64,000 nucleotides of DNA from G963663495 sp963663495 (GTDB lineage: Bacteria > Bacteroidota > Rhodothermia > Rhodothermales > Bin80), in assembly GCA_963663495.1 (NCBI GenBank), contig OY760427.1:3906001-3970000 (forward strand), read 5' to 3'. Of the stretch, positions 35,992 through 45,719 are shown piece after piece (position 1 is the stretch's first letter; each line of letters starts with the position of its first letter). Made by a program: the position numbers and the translations under genes. The notes below the pieces were generated by a model. That model was not told the DNA's origin. It saw only the letters and a list, made by a program, of their open reading frames with translations, and did no database searches.

Positions 35992-38199
35992 CTAACCGGT
36001 GGGGCCTTTGACCTTCAGCCCATCCAACACCAAGCTGTAGGGCTGGTCATACATGCGCCGCCCCGTTGCAGACGACAACGCATTCGCCAAGGCAGATATG
36101 GCCGGTGGCAGTCCTGGTTCGCCAAGCCCCGTTGGATCAATGCCGTTCTCCACAAAAAATACTTCAATCTCCTTGGGGGCTTCGTGAAAACGAATTAAGC
36201 GATACGAGTCAAAGTTGTCATGATCCGGTCGCCCTTCAGTCAACGTCATCTGCCCATACATGCAATTCCCAATACCATCCACGATCCCACCTTCAATCTG
36301 GTTGCGTGCAGCATCGGGATTCACGACAACGCCACAGTCAACAGCAGCCCACACCTTCTTGACCATGGGGTTGCCGTCCTCCATAGCTAAGTCTACAACC
36401 TGCGCTACATAGGAATTGTGACAGTAGTACGCGCTCACCCCGCGATGAACACCGTTCATATCCTCTCCCCATCCGGCCTTCTCACGCACCAGGGATAACA
36501 CTCCGGCATAGCGCTCTGGATCATAGTCATTGTCTTCTCCAACGGGATCCACCCGCGCGCGCTCGAACAGCTCTAGTCTGAAATCAATCGGGTCCTTACC
36601 TGCCGCCTCCGCTACTTCGTCCAAAAACGATTGCTCTGCGGCAGCAATGAAGTTAGACCGCGGCGCACGGAATGCCCCAACGGTTACATTGGATTTATGC
36701 TGAAGATTTTCCGCGAGGTAGTTTTCCACGGCACCCGCCGGAAACCGATCCTGGAATACCGGGAGATCATTCAATCCGGCCCCTCGTACATGAAAGCCCA
36801 TTAGATTGCCATCACCATCTAGGGCTGCCCGGTAACGCACTTGATAAGCAGGTCGGTATGTCCCTTGCGTCATGTCATCTTCGCGGGAATACATCAGCTT
36901 GATCGGCGCCCCCACGGCCTTGGAGATCAATGCTGCCTCCACGCCAAAATGACCGTACAAGCGTCTCCCGAACCCGCCACCCATCCTAGTCAGATCAATG
37001 GTAATGCTTTCTCGGGGTAGTCCAATGGCCTGAGACACCAGTCTGTGCATAAAATCCGGAGTCTGGATGGGTCCGAGGAGGTAAGCACTGTCTTCCTTTA
37101 CGTCGGCAAAGAAGTTCATAGGCTCCAGCGTATTGTGGGCCCAAATCGGAGTTGAATACGTCCGATCAATAACAGTGCTCGCGTCGAGGAAAGCCGCTTC
37201 AGGATCGCCATCGCGGCGTTCCGACTCCGGCGTACCCGTCTCCATCAGTGACGCAAGACTCTCGGTATGTTGTTCAGTGCTCTCAGGTGGCGTCTCCTCT
37301 TCCCATTCTACCACAACCCTCTTCTTGGCCTGCATCACCTCCCAAGTGGTCTGGCCAACGACTGCAATGGTTTCCAGAAAGGCGTTGGGATTGAAGGAAT
37401 GAGGCGAAGGAGGCGTCGCATCAATTACCACGACATCCACGATTCCCGGCATAGCTAGCGCCGCGTCCGCATCCACGGTCCGAATTTTCATGCCGAAGGC
37501 CGGCGCATGCAGTATGCCTGCTATAAGCATCCCCTCCCGCTGAACATCAATCCCGAATAGCGGCTTGCCCTGGATGATTTTGGGCCCGTCAACATTCTTG
37601 CGTGATGTGCCAATGATGGTAAAATCCTTCAGAGCCTTCCATGGTACATCCTGCGGCACCTCGCGTCCTGCCGCGTCGGAAGCAACCTCGCCATAACCCA
37701 TGCTGCGCCCCGATGCCGTGTGCGTAATGACTCCCATGCTCGTCGACAGCTGATCAACGGGCACCCGCAAGCGCTCCGCCGCCGCATCAAGCAACATCCG
37801 CCGCGCTGTGGCACCGGCAGTCCGGAGGCCACTCCAGCTTGCACGGATCGACTGACTGCCACCCGCTACTTGGCGAGAAAAATCGTCTGTATTAAGCCCC
37901 GCCTGCTCAACGGTGACATTTTCCCAATCCACGTCCAGCTCTTCTGCCACGATCATGGGCATTGAAGTTTTGACGTTCTGGCCAATTTCTGGATTCGGCG
38001 ACAGGATGGTAACCATGCCGTCCTCGCCAATCTTCAAATAGGCGTTGATACCATACGGCGTGTTAATACCAACCCCGATCTCGGTCGCGGTCGGCGCGGC
38101 GCTGCTTCCCGTCAACCAGTTAAATCCCAGCATGAATCCACCGCCTGCTGCCGCGGAAACCCTGAAAAAGCTGCGTCTGCTAAATTTTGTGTTGGACAC
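35992..38199 (-). CDS. Molybdenum hydroxylase large subunit (isoquinoline 1-oxidoreductase beta/xanthine dehydrogenase family)
   Basis: 735 residues with a twin-arginine signal (SRRSFFRVSAAAGGGFMLGF), so it is folded before export to the periplasm. Molybdopterin-binding segments include GGGFGRRLYGHFGVEAA, RAPRSNFIAAAEQSFLDEVA and DCGVVVNPDAARNQIEGG; the C-terminal GLGEPGLPPAISALANAL contains the catalytic Glu pattern (GEPG). The small 2Fe-2S subunit gene lies 34 bp upstream and the two form the enzyme, which probably passes electrons to a cytochrome. The substrate of this IorB-like branch is not predictable. Confidence 0.88.
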   Translation of the reverse strand: MSNTKFSRRSFFRVSAAAGGGFMLGFNWLTGSSAAPTATEIGVGINTPYGINAYLKIGEDGMVTILSPNPEIGQNVKTSMPMIVAEELDVDWENVTVEQAGLNTDDFSRQVAGGSQSIRASWSGLRTAGATARRMLLDAAAERLRVPVDQLSTSMGVITHTASGRSMGYGEVASDAAGREVPQDVPWKALKDFTIIGTSRKNVDGPKIIQGKPLFGIDVQREGMLIAGILHAPAFGMKIRTVDADAALAMPGIVDVVVIDATPPSPHSFNPNAFLETIAVVGQTTWEVMQAKKRVVVEWEEETPPESTEQHTESLASLMETGTPESERRDGDPEAAFLDASTVIDRTYSTPIWAHNTLEPMNFFADVKEDSAYLLGPIQTPDFMHRLVSQAIGLPRESITIDLTRMGGGFGRRLYGHFGVEAALISKAVGAPIKLMYSREDDMTQGTYRPAYQVRYRAALDGDGNLMGFHVRGAGLNDLPVFQDRFPAGAVENYLAENLQHKSNVTVGAFRAPRSNFIAAAEQSFLDEVAEAAGKDPIDFRLELFERARVDPVGEDNDYDPERYAGVLSLVREKAGWGEDMNGVHRGVSAYYCHNSYVAQVVDLAMEDGNPMVKKVWAAVDCGVVVNPDAARNQIEGGIVDGIGNCMYGQMTLTEGRPDHDNFDSYRLIRFHEAPKEIEVFFVENGIDPTGLGEPGLPPAISALANALSSATGRRMYDQPYSLVLDGLKVKGPTG

Positions 38200-38233
38200 G
38201 ATTCTTTGCGGTTAGGGGTTAGGGGTTACTGGT

Positions 38234-38695
38234 TCAAGCGCTGCCTGCTGCCGATTTGATGGCCGCACGAATACGCAGGTACGTGCCGCAACGGCAAAGA
38301 TTACCGCGCATGGCGTTATCAATGTCGTCATCCGTGACATCACTACCACGGTCCGCAATTAACGCTGCGGCACTCATGATCTGGCCTGCCTGGCAGTAGC
38401 CACACTGGGGCACATCATGTTCAAGCCATGCCGTTTGGACAGGGTGATCACCGTTCTCCGATAAGCCCTCAATAGTGGTGATGCTGCGATCCCCCACGAC
38501 TGAAACAGGTAGCGTACACGACCTTACGGCTATGCCATCCAGATGGACAGTGCAGGCACCGCACTGCGCAATTCCGCAACCATACTTCGATCCCACCAAA
38601 TTCAGATGATCCCGTAGTACCCACAGCATGGGTGTTTCCGGTGCTACATCAACCTGGCGTACGGATCCGTTCACGTTCAAGTTATATACTGCCAT
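38234..38695 (-). CDS. Molybdenum hydroxylase 2Fe-2S subunit
   Basis: 153 residues. The N-terminal plant-type 2Fe-2S cluster is CGIAQCGACTVHLDG with a further Cys in RSCTLPV; the C-terminal helical-domain cluster is CGYCQAGQIM and NLCRCGTYLRIR. It has no signal peptide and is presumably carried out of the cell by the Tat signal of the large subunit. Same strand, directly upstream of that subunit. Confidence 0.93.
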   Translation of the reverse strand: MAVYNLNVNGSVRQVDVAPETPMLWVLRDHLNLVGSKYGCGIAQCGACTVHLDGIAVRSCTLPVSVVGDRSITTIEGLSENGDHPVQTAWLEHDVPQCGYCQAGQIMSAAALIADRGSDVTDDDIDNAMRGNLCRCGTYLRIRAAIKSAAGSA

Positions 38696-38721
38696 GGCTA
38701 AACCAAGATTGTGATTCGCGT

Positions 38722-39492
38722 TTAGAAGTTTGTATCTGGAGTTCCAATCTCCATTTCCTGTATCCAGATATTACGGTAGCGTACATCGTGCCCTTCAGCT
38801 TGGAGCTTTAGCCCGCCACGTACATCGGTGATGCCTAGACCCCCTTCGTTCCCGCCATCCAACCCGGAATTCGGTCCGCCCCACACCTTGTTGATAGGCT
38901 GGTTTTCATGCACTTTCACACCGTTGAAGTACAACGTAACCATCGCCTCCTCGGTACGATTGCCTGCATCGTCAAAACGTGCCGCACGAAACACCGCATC
39001 GTAGGCATTCCAACTACCCGTGCCATTGTACGGGTAGTAGGGTGCCGCTGCCTCGTTTATCACCGCCGCCATGCCGTGTGCCGTTGAATCTCCATCCAAT
39101 ACTTGGATTTCGTACCGATTCTGAAGGTAGACCCCGCTGTTACCTCCCTGCTCCATAATCATAAACTCCACATGTACCCGGAAATCTCGGAACTTATTCT
39201 TCGTAACAATATCTGCAGCACCGTATAACCCACCAGCTGCGGACGGGTCCTTACTGCTTACTACCGTGCCGTCGTCCACGGGGTCGTCAACGATCTCCCA
39301 CTCAATTGGCAAGGTGGCTGCAAAGCGCGGTCCTTCCCAGTATGTCCAATTTTCGTCAAGCGATGTGCGGGTCCCGTCAAATAGAACCATAGCATCTTTA
39401 CGGGGAGCTGCACCCACGCCAACCTGCGCAGTGGCACTTGCGACGAATAGCGCTGCCGATAGCAAGCACAATGCTCTACAGTATGATTTCAC
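38722..39492 (-). CDS. DUF1080 (3-keto-disaccharide hydrolase-like) exported protein
   Basis: 256 residues with an N-terminal signal peptide (LCLLSAALFVASATA). The mature part has the DUF1080 concanavalin-like pattern: LFDGTRTSLDENW, FRDFRVHVEFMIMEQGGNSGVYLQ, YEIQVLDGDS, VTLYFNGVKVHEN, and a C-terminal LKLQAEGHDVRYRNIWIQ. Members bind or cleave sugars, some of them 3-keto-glycosides, in the periplasm. It starts at GTG 39492 and precedes the molybdenum hydroxylase genes on the same strand, so co-expression is possible. Confidence 0.88.
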   Translation of the reverse strand: MKSYCRALCLLSAALFVASATAQVGVGAAPRKDAMVLFDGTRTSLDENWTYWEGPRFAATLPIEWEIVDDPVDDGTVVSSKDPSAAGGLYGAADIVTKNKFRDFRVHVEFMIMEQGGNSGVYLQNRYEIQVLDGDSTAHGMAAVINEAAAPYYPYNGTGSWNAYDAVFRAARFDDAGNRTEEAMVTLYFNGVKVHENQPINKVWGGPNSGLDGGNEGGLGITDVRGGLKLQAEGHDVRYRNIWIQEMEIGTPDTNF

Positions 39493-39600
39493 TGTCCAAT
39501 TACTTTATTCCAAAGGACAACCTTCGCGAACAATATATGCAACACCGGCATCATCTTCGTTTGGGCAGTACGGTAGTGGACACCTTTGTATCTTGGTGGG

Positions 39601-40083
39601 ATGAAGACAGAACAAGGCCTCGAAACGGCTACATTCGGTGCAGGATGTTTTTGGGGAGTGGAAGCCATATTCCGCCGCCTGCAAGGCGTGGAAAATACTG
39701 CCGTGGGTTTCATGGGAGGGATCATTGAACGACCAAGTTACCACGATGTCTGCCGAACAGATACCGGGCACGCCGAAGTGGTTCAAATCCGGTTTGATCC
39801 GTCATCCATTACGTATAACCAGCTACTAAATGTATTTTGGAGCAATCACGATCCAACAACTCTGAACCGGCAGGGCTCAGACATAGGATCTCAGTACCGA
39901 TCGGTTGTGTTTTTCCATAACTCCAAACAACAAGCGTATGCGCTGGCGTCATTGAATCGCTGGCGGCCACGGTTCAATCGCCCCATTGTGACGCAGGTGA
40001 CCGCTGCCGAGCCCTTCTACCGCGCCGAAGAGTACCATCAGCAGTACTTGGAAAAACGCGGAATGGCTCATTGTCACCTGTAA
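39601..40083 (+). CDS. msrA: Peptide methionine (S)-S-oxide reductase
   Basis: Repairs oxidised methionine. 160 residues from ATG 39601; a TTG five codons upstream is less likely. The catalytic Cys lies in FGAGCFWGVEA (residue 16). TGHAEVVQIRFDP, FWSNHDPTTLNRQG and YRSVVF follow, and the C-terminal YHQQYLEK is typical. It points toward and ends 7 bp before the convergent NagB/PIG-L gene. Confidence 0.95.
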   Translation: MKTEQGLETATFGAGCFWGVEAIFRRLQGVENTAVGFMGGIIERPSYHDVCRTDTGHAEVVQIRFDPSSITYNQLLNVFWSNHDPTTLNRQGSDIGSQYRSVVFFHNSKQQAYALASLNRWRPRFNRPIVTQVTAAEPFYRAEEYHQQYLEKRGMAHCHL

Positions 40084-40090
40084 CACAGCG

Positions 40091-41992
40091 CTACAACCCA
40101 AACGTGGTGACAAAGGCCTCTGCAGCAAAGAATTCCGGGAGGCCCAGCTTGTTCAATTTCTCTGCAGTCCCTGTATTGCGGTCGCGGGCCCGCTCCCAGA
40201 ACTCCCGTTCGTCATACGAGCCGGGAAACATGGCGCGATCCTTCTGGCTCTCGTGTTTGAAAATTGCTTCAATCTTGCGGGCAAGGTCCGTCTTTGTCAT
40301 GGGTACTATTACACTTGCTTGGTGTATTTCCCATTCCTGCCAGGCACCACGGTACAGCCACACTTTTGGCGGTGCGTGATCCTTCAGTCGATTGTATTGC
40401 CTAAGTGCGAACGCAATGGCGCCATAGCAGAGACGATGGGTTCCGTGCGGATCCGACAGGTCCCCTGCGATAAATATGTGATCCGGCCCAAATTCTCGGA
40501 GGAGATTGTAGATGATGGCAATGTCTTCCGGCCCAATAGGCTTCTTCTTGGGACTCCCGGTTTGATAAAATGGCAGGTCAAGGAATCGGGCATGTTCCTT
40601 TGATAATCCCAAGACCTCAATGCCACTGATGGCCTCCGCGCAACGGATATGGGCTTTCAGCTTCTGAGCCACAGCTACATCCACCTGCCCTGGCTTTTTG
40701 GCCTTGATGGATTCCAGAACGTGCTCCTGAACATCCAGGAATTTTGATGTTGCAGCATCATCCATGCCAAGTTGCCTGCAGCTCATCTCAACAAACGTCA
40801 AGTACCGACGCAGATCAGCGTCAAAGACGGCAACGCTGCCGTTGGTCATGTACGCAACCAACACGGTGTTCCGGCTTCGGACGAGCTTGTCCAGCATGCC
40901 ACCCATCGAAATAACATCGTCATCCGGGTGCGGGCTGAACAGGATCGCGCGCTCCCCACCGGGCAGATCGTCAGGGTACAGAATGGAACTCCTCAAGCCT
41001 TCAAACACCCGTAGACACAGGGCATCCGTATCCGGGAAGGCATGGAGCAACCCGTGCAATCCATACCTGCGAAAATCTGCCGGCTCAAGGCGGAGTAACG
41101 CCTTCTCTGCGGCACCCGACAGCCAAATGACAGCCCGCTTTGCCAACCGCATGTCCCACCTGAGATCTCGCACAACCAGCCACGGCAATTTTTCTCTGGT
41201 GAGTTCTGATGCCGCTGCCGCGTCGGCATACAGGTTGGCGTGCGAATGCGATTGAACCTGGCTAGCAGCTACGGAAGCGTCCGGCTTCGCTTCCACAACG
41301 CGCCGGATAATCCTCGACTTGTGCTCTCCCGTCGCCACAAAAAGAATCTGACTTGCATCCAGGATGGACTTTAAACCAACCGTCAATGCTTCCGCAGGCA
41401 CATTCTCCTCACCGTAAAAGGTACTCGCCACTCCTCTGCGAAGCTCGTGATCCAAAAAAACCGGCCCCGTCGGGCTCTGCACGCTGGCTCCCGGGTTACT
41501 GAATGCAATCTGGCCGCTCTTACCCATGCTCAGAAGTGCCAAATCAAACCCTCCTGCCCGCTTGATGGCATGGTCGAAGTCGGCGCAGTAGGCATCAATT
41601 TCCGATGGTGACACTGCGCCATTCAGCAGATGAACCTGATCCGACGGAATGTTGACCAAGTCCAGCAGTTTTTCACGCAGGTACCGATGACAGCTCTGTA
41701 TCGCCTTCGGATCCGAGGGATAATACTCTCCAATACTGAAAACGCGCACATTGCTAAAGTCCAATCCCTCCTCCTCGTGAAATCTGACCAACTCTTTGTA
41801 CACGCCAATGCAGGTTGATCCGGTACTCAGGGCAAGAACCGTTTCCCGCCGTTCGTCCGTCCGTTTCTCAATCACACTCGCCACATGGCGGGCTGCAAAG
41901 TTGCAAGTCTGTTGGGCCCCCGCCAGCACGGTAACATCAATGTGCTCGCGCTGCGTGCCTTCGCGTCTTGGACGATGAACCATATCAACCAT
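40091..41992 (-). CDS. NagB-like/PIG-L deacetylase fusion, NagB active site altered
   Basis: 633 residues. The N-terminal ~270 residues follow glucosamine-6-phosphate deaminase: LSTGSTCIGVY, then FYGEENVPAEALTVGL. Residues needed for catalysis in NagB are changed: the DEYY motif reads VFSIGEYYP (Asp to Gly), and the GHIAFNEP motif reads GKSGQIAFSNP (His to Gln, Glu to Asn). The C-terminal ~300 residues are a PIG-L/LmbE deacetylase with an intact zinc motif, SPHPDDDVISMGGML, and a later DPHGTH. The same two-domain layout is common in Bacteroidota. Here deacetylation of an amino sugar derivative may be the only remaining activity, with the first domain as a sugar-phosphate sensor or scaffold; that is inference. 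Confidence 0.85.
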   Translation of the reverse strand: MVDMVHRPRREGTQREHIDVTVLAGAQQTCNFAARHVASVIEKRTDERRETVLALSTGSTCIGVYKELVRFHEEEGLDFSNVRVFSIGEYYPSDPKAIQSCHRYLREKLLDLVNIPSDQVHLLNGAVSPSEIDAYCADFDHAIKRAGGFDLALLSMGKSGQIAFSNPGASVQSPTGPVFLDHELRRGVASTFYGEENVPAEALTVGLKSILDASQILFVATGEHKSRIIRRVVEAKPDASVAASQVQSHSHANLYADAAAASELTREKLPWLVVRDLRWDMRLAKRAVIWLSGAAEKALLRLEPADFRRYGLHGLLHAFPDTDALCLRVFEGLRSSILYPDDLPGGERAILFSPHPDDDVISMGGMLDKLVRSRNTVLVAYMTNGSVAVFDADLRRYLTFVEMSCRQLGMDDAATSKFLDVQEHVLESIKAKKPGQVDVAVAQKLKAHIRCAEAISGIEVLGLSKEHARFLDLPFYQTGSPKKKPIGPEDIAIIYNLLREFGPDHIFIAGDLSDPHGTHRLCYGAIAFALRQYNRLKDHAPPKVWLYRGAWQEWEIHQASVIVPMTKTDLARKIEAIFKHESQKDRAMFPGSYDEREFWERARDRNTGTAEKLNKLGLPEFFAAEAFVTTFGL

Positions 41993-42239
41993 ACCAATGC
42001 TCCGAATTGTGAAACAGCCGGATAAAGCGAGTGTTCGGGCCTATCTGAAAATGGATTCAATGTAAGACCACCCTCTAGGCACGGATCCTTCGAACAAAGT
42101 CGGCCGCAAATCTTGCACCTTATGCTATAAGTGACGTATATTCGCCCGATTAACGTTCTACACTCGCATAATCTTATTGGCGATCCTGCAATTATTGCTT
42201 GGGATCGCGTATCCGTTGTCGGCAATTATAGCTTTCTGT

Positions 42240-43016
42240 ATGCCTGATCGCACGCGAATATTGTTTGTTTCCGGTGAAGTTGCACCCTTCGCCAAGGTAT
42301 CCGAAGCAGGGGAAATTGTGCGGCACTTGCCAGAATACTTAAACGATCAGGGTACGTTTGAGACCCGAATAATGATGCCCCGATACGGCACCATTAGCGA
42401 GCGTCGTAACCGACTGCATGAGGTGATTCGCCTTTGCGGTACTTCCGTACCCATGGGAAAGAACATCCAGAACCTGAAGGTCAAGGTTGCATCAATTCCC
42501 GGTATTCGCCTGCAGGTCTACTTCATGGATAATACTCACTTTTTCAAGCGAAAGGGCCTACACCACGATAAACAGGGGCAAGTCTTTTCCGACAATACTG
42601 AGCGATCCCTGTTCTTTGGCCGTTCCGTAGTCGAAACCGTCCGGAAGCTCCGTTGGAAGCCGGATATAGTCCATGCCGTCGGTTGGATCAGCGGCCTTCT
42701 TCCGTACCTCCTCAGCAGTGAATATGCGGACGAGCCCCTGTTCGAAAGCACGCGCGTGGTCTACACACCCGATGGCATTGATGCCAATGCCACCATCACT
42801 CGGACATTCGTCAAGAAGATGCTTGAGAATGTCAACGGTGAACTTACGGGGCTCACGGTGAGTGAGGTCGGCATGCAGTATGCGGACACCGGCGTCTACC
42901 CCCCTTCAATGGAGCCGGAATGCGGCAAGATGTTGCGCTTCAGCACGGACCCGTCCACAATGACCGACCAGGCTGTGTCGTTGTATTCATCAGTCCTCAG
43001 CGCAAACGCGTCCTGA
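42240..43016 (+). CDS. Glycogen/starch synthase, GT5 N-terminal domain only
   Basis: 258 residues from ATG 42240. It begins RILFVSGEVAPFAKVSEAGE, the GT5 N-terminal signature (usually EVAPFAKTGGL), and contains VHAVGWISGLLPYLL (usual HxHDW pattern). It ends where a normal glycogen synthase would continue into its second Rossmann domain, so it is about half the length of GlgA. Such short forms stand next to DUF4270 genes in many Bacteroidota, as here, so this is probably a real conserved gene and not a truncation. A typical GT5 active-site KTGGL is replaced by KVSEAGE; its enzymatic status is uncertain. Confidence 0.8.
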   Translation: MPDRTRILFVSGEVAPFAKVSEAGEIVRHLPEYLNDQGTFETRIMMPRYGTISERRNRLHEVIRLCGTSVPMGKNIQNLKVKVASIPGIRLQVYFMDNTHFFKRKGLHHDKQGQVFSDNTERSLFFGRSVVETVRKLRWKPDIVHAVGWISGLLPYLLSSEYADEPLFESTRVVYTPDGIDANATITRTFVKKMLENVNGELTGLTVSEVGMQYADTGVYPPSMEPECGKMLRFSTDPSTMTDQAVSLYSSVLSANAS

Positions 43017-43091
43017 TTTCAGGAACGTCCGGGCAAGAACAATATTTACGCGGTGGGCGGCGTTTTTCGTGTTTCGCGAAGGTATTGTCAG

Positions 43092-44195
43092 GTGACTGGT
43101 AGAAATATTGTTTTGGGGTTCGTAGTCCTTGCCGCGTGCAATGATGTCACATCCGATGTGGGATTGGGGCTGCTTGAGGATAGCACGGGACCTGAGGTGG
43201 TGCAGGTGGCCCCGTCCGTATTCGAGTCTATTCAGCACCGGGATGTTACGGGCGCACAGGATCGCTTGCTTGCCGGTTACGTCAATGATCCCCTTACCGG
43301 GGCTGTACGCGCAACCGCATACGCAGATTTCTTAGCCACCCTTGGTACCTCCATATCCGGCGATGTTACAGAGGCCGGGCTGCGGCTCGTGGTTGACTAC
43401 CTGTACGGAGATACTCTACAGGCCGTAACTGTGGCAGTACACGATATCCTTGCGTCTTGGGACGAGCCAGGAGGACGTGCAGACACGAGCCTTGGCATCG
43501 GAGACCAACTGGCTGCGTTCACATTCGCACCCAAAGACAGCCTGGTAACGGTAAAGATGCCCGACGATTGGGTAGATCAGCATAGAGCTGCGTTAGGCAG
43601 CCTGGAATTTGATACCGGGTTCCATGGCCTTGCATTCTCCGATGTGTCGCGGACTAGTGTGGTGGGCTTTGACTCCAAACGTAGCATCCTATACGTTAAG
43701 ACGGAATCTGACTCCGTCGGAATCAGCATGGATAAAACCATAACGGGCGTCAAGCGCCTGACAGGAGCTTCCCCGAAGGACGACTTGGTTCTGCTACAGG
43801 ACGGTAGCGGTCCAAGTGTTCGCGTAGGATTTGACCTGCTCCAGTACCAAGGACGCCCGCTCAACGGTGCAACCGTACGGTTTCCTTTTGAACTTCCCGC
43901 GGCGCCCGTAAACTTTGTCCGTCCGGAAGCCTCCACACTGCAGCTTGTGATGATCACAGACCCGGATGAACCTGTTATCATTATTACAGACTTGGTGCGC
44001 GTGGGAGAGAGCGAGTACAGCGCATCGGACGCCAGTCTGGGCAACTTCCTACAAGATGTCTTCTTTAGCAATGTAGAGTATGCATGGCTCGAACTGCGCG
44101 TTCCGATCCAGAACAACACGATAAATAACATCCTGCTGCGAAGTACCAACGCGGGCACACCTGCGCCAGAGGCATTACTCGTTTTTTCTCGGTAA
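43092..44195 (+). CDS. DUF4270-like lipoprotein
   Basis: The GTG at 43092 gives a 16-residue signal ending LAACND, a good lipobox; a start at GTG 43053 is also open but gives a poorer signal. The mature part is beta-rich, with GYVNDPLTGAVRATAYADF near its start, as in DUF4270 outer-membrane lipoproteins of Bacteroidota. Function unknown. It lies directly after the GT5 gene, and its stop is 3 bp from the next start, so it belongs to a glycogen synthase-DUF4270-barrel cluster. Confidence 0.75.
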   Translation: MTGRNIVLGFVVLAACNDVTSDVGLGLLEDSTGPEVVQVAPSVFESIQHRDVTGAQDRLLAGYVNDPLTGAVRATAYADFLATLGTSISGDVTEAGLRLVVDYLYGDTLQAVTVAVHDILASWDEPGGRADTSLGIGDQLAAFTFAPKDSLVTVKMPDDWVDQHRAALGSLEFDTGFHGLAFSDVSRTSVVGFDSKRSILYVKTESDSVGISMDKTITGVKRLTGASPKDDLVLLQDGSGPSVRVGFDLLQYQGRPLNGATVRFPFELPAAPVNFVRPEASTLQLVMITDPDEPVIIITDLVRVGESEYSASDASLGNFLQDVFFSNVEYAWLELRVPIQNNTINNILLRSTNAGTPAPEALLVFSR

Positions 44196-44198
44196 CCC

Positions 44199-45506
44199 AT
44201 GCATAGGCGATTGTATTGGAGCAACTGTGCCTTGTGCATAGGATTGCTTCTCCCACTTCCGGTCATTGGTCAAACGGCCGATGATGGTTCTGTTTATTCG
44301 CGGTACGGGATTGGAGAGCTGCGATCCTCGGGCTCCTCACGCGCCATGGCGCTGGGGGGCGGCGGTACTGCCTTGTGGTCTCCGCAGTACGCCAGCTTTG
44401 GCAATCCCGCATCATGGAGCCAGCATGTATTGGTTCACGCCGCCGCTGGAGTTCGATTCGAAGGCCTCCAGACAACCGATGCAACGAACGGCCGTAAGCT
44501 CCTCAGGAGCGGAGCGCTGGATGCGCTGCAGTTTGGAATCCCCCTCAAGAGCAACCAGCTTGGGATGGGTATCAGTTTCGAACCGTTTTCGCGGATGAAC
44601 TATGCGGTAACGACCCAGGGATCGCTGATTATTGACCCTCGCACCGGGACCGCAACGATCTATCGGTTACGGCACGGCGGCTCCGGAGGCTTACAGCGTC
44701 TACGGGCAGGCATCGGAGTACGTCCTTCATCCTGGCTTACCCTCGGAATCAGTGCAGACTACCTTTTTGGCATAACAGAAGAAACGCGTCGTACCACCTT
44801 CGCCTCCGTCGCATACGCGGAAACAAACATCTCAACAAGTACCCGTATGCGGGGCGTAACAACAACAGTCGGTACCATCGTGCGTCTCACCGAGGTCTTT
44901 GGCGATCGCGACAGACTATCTTTTGCTGGTAGTGTAACCCTTCCTGCAACCATCCACGCAAACCGAGCACTTACGCTCGGCGAAAGCTTGAACCGCGACA
45001 CCCTTGGTACAAAGATTACCGGGGACATGACGCTTCCCAGTCGGATCCAAGCCGGTGCCAGCTACTCTATTGATGATCGCTGGACCACCACCGCGGACTT
45101 GTTGTATGAACCGTGGGAAAGCTTTGAGAGCGATCTGGCATTAGCAGGCTATGCTCCGGGCAAGTCAAGTACGCTTCGCAATCGGGTGCGCTACTCCGGC
45201 GGACTGGAACTGCTTCCGGCAGGCACAAATCAGCTGGAACCCTATCTGGCACGGATAGCCTATCGGTTAGGCTTCTATGTAGATGGCTTGTATGCGCCGC
45301 CCACAAGTACTGCGGACATCAATACGCGCGCGCTGACGGCCGGCTTAAGCCTTCCCGCTCTGCGACCGGGTACCCGAATTGACTTGACGTTTCAACTGGG
45401 CACGCGGGGCTCTCACGCACCGGGCTTGGTGCGGGACCGGTTCCTGGGACTATCAATTACCGTAAATGTCGGCGAACGGTGGTTCGTAAAGCGGCGACTT
45501 GGCTAA
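44199..45506 (+). CDS. Outer-membrane beta-barrel protein, unassigned
   Basis: 435 residues with a signal peptide (CIGLLLPLPVIGQ). The N-terminal YSRYGIGELRSSGSSRAMALGGGG with NPASW resembles the FadL/OmpP1 and PorV-type N-termini. The rest alternates amphipathic strands (LQFGIPLKSNQLGMGISFEPF; LTLGISADYLFG) as in an outer-membrane barrel. The ligand is unknown. Its 3-bp spacing from the DUF4270 gene points to a joint role at the outer membrane. Confidence 0.75.
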   Translation: MHRRLYWSNCALCIGLLLPLPVIGQTADDGSVYSRYGIGELRSSGSSRAMALGGGGTALWSPQYASFGNPASWSQHVLVHAAAGVRFEGLQTTDATNGRKLLRSGALDALQFGIPLKSNQLGMGISFEPFSRMNYAVTTQGSLIIDPRTGTATIYRLRHGGSGGLQRLRAGIGVRPSSWLTLGISADYLFGITEETRRTTFASVAYAETNISTSTRMRGVTTTVGTIVRLTEVFGDRDRLSFAGSVTLPATIHANRALTLGESLNRDTLGTKITGDMTLPSRIQAGASYSIDDRWTTTADLLYEPWESFESDLALAGYAPGKSSTLRNRVRYSGGLELLPAGTNQLEPYLARIAYRLGFYVDGLYAPPTSTADINTRALTAGLSLPALRPGTRIDLTFQLGTRGSHAPGLVRDRFLGLSITVNVGERWFVKRRLG

Positions 45507-45719
45507 TTCATGGGTACAGTATCCCTGCCTACCTGTCCGTGTATAATTCCCCTTGAATACAGAAGCGAGCGCCCCCTTAACACGGTGGAGCACTTTAAGT
45601 GCCGTTATGCAGCCGGGGTTTGATACGTACCTGCATCCATCGCTTTGCGCGGACTTGCCGCGCCAAACGCGCTGCCGTGGATGCGCTATTCCGACACCCA
45701 TGTGGGGTGTGCAACCAAG

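Noticed and set aside
43577..44266. 229-codon minus-strand frame opposite the DUF4270-like gene
   Set aside because: Ser/Arg-rich antisense shadow without domain signals.
45530..45555. GTGTATAATTCCCC as another TnpB element terminus
   Set aside because: Only about 12 bases agree and no coding remnant or matching end was found; it could be a promoter-like AT-rich run.
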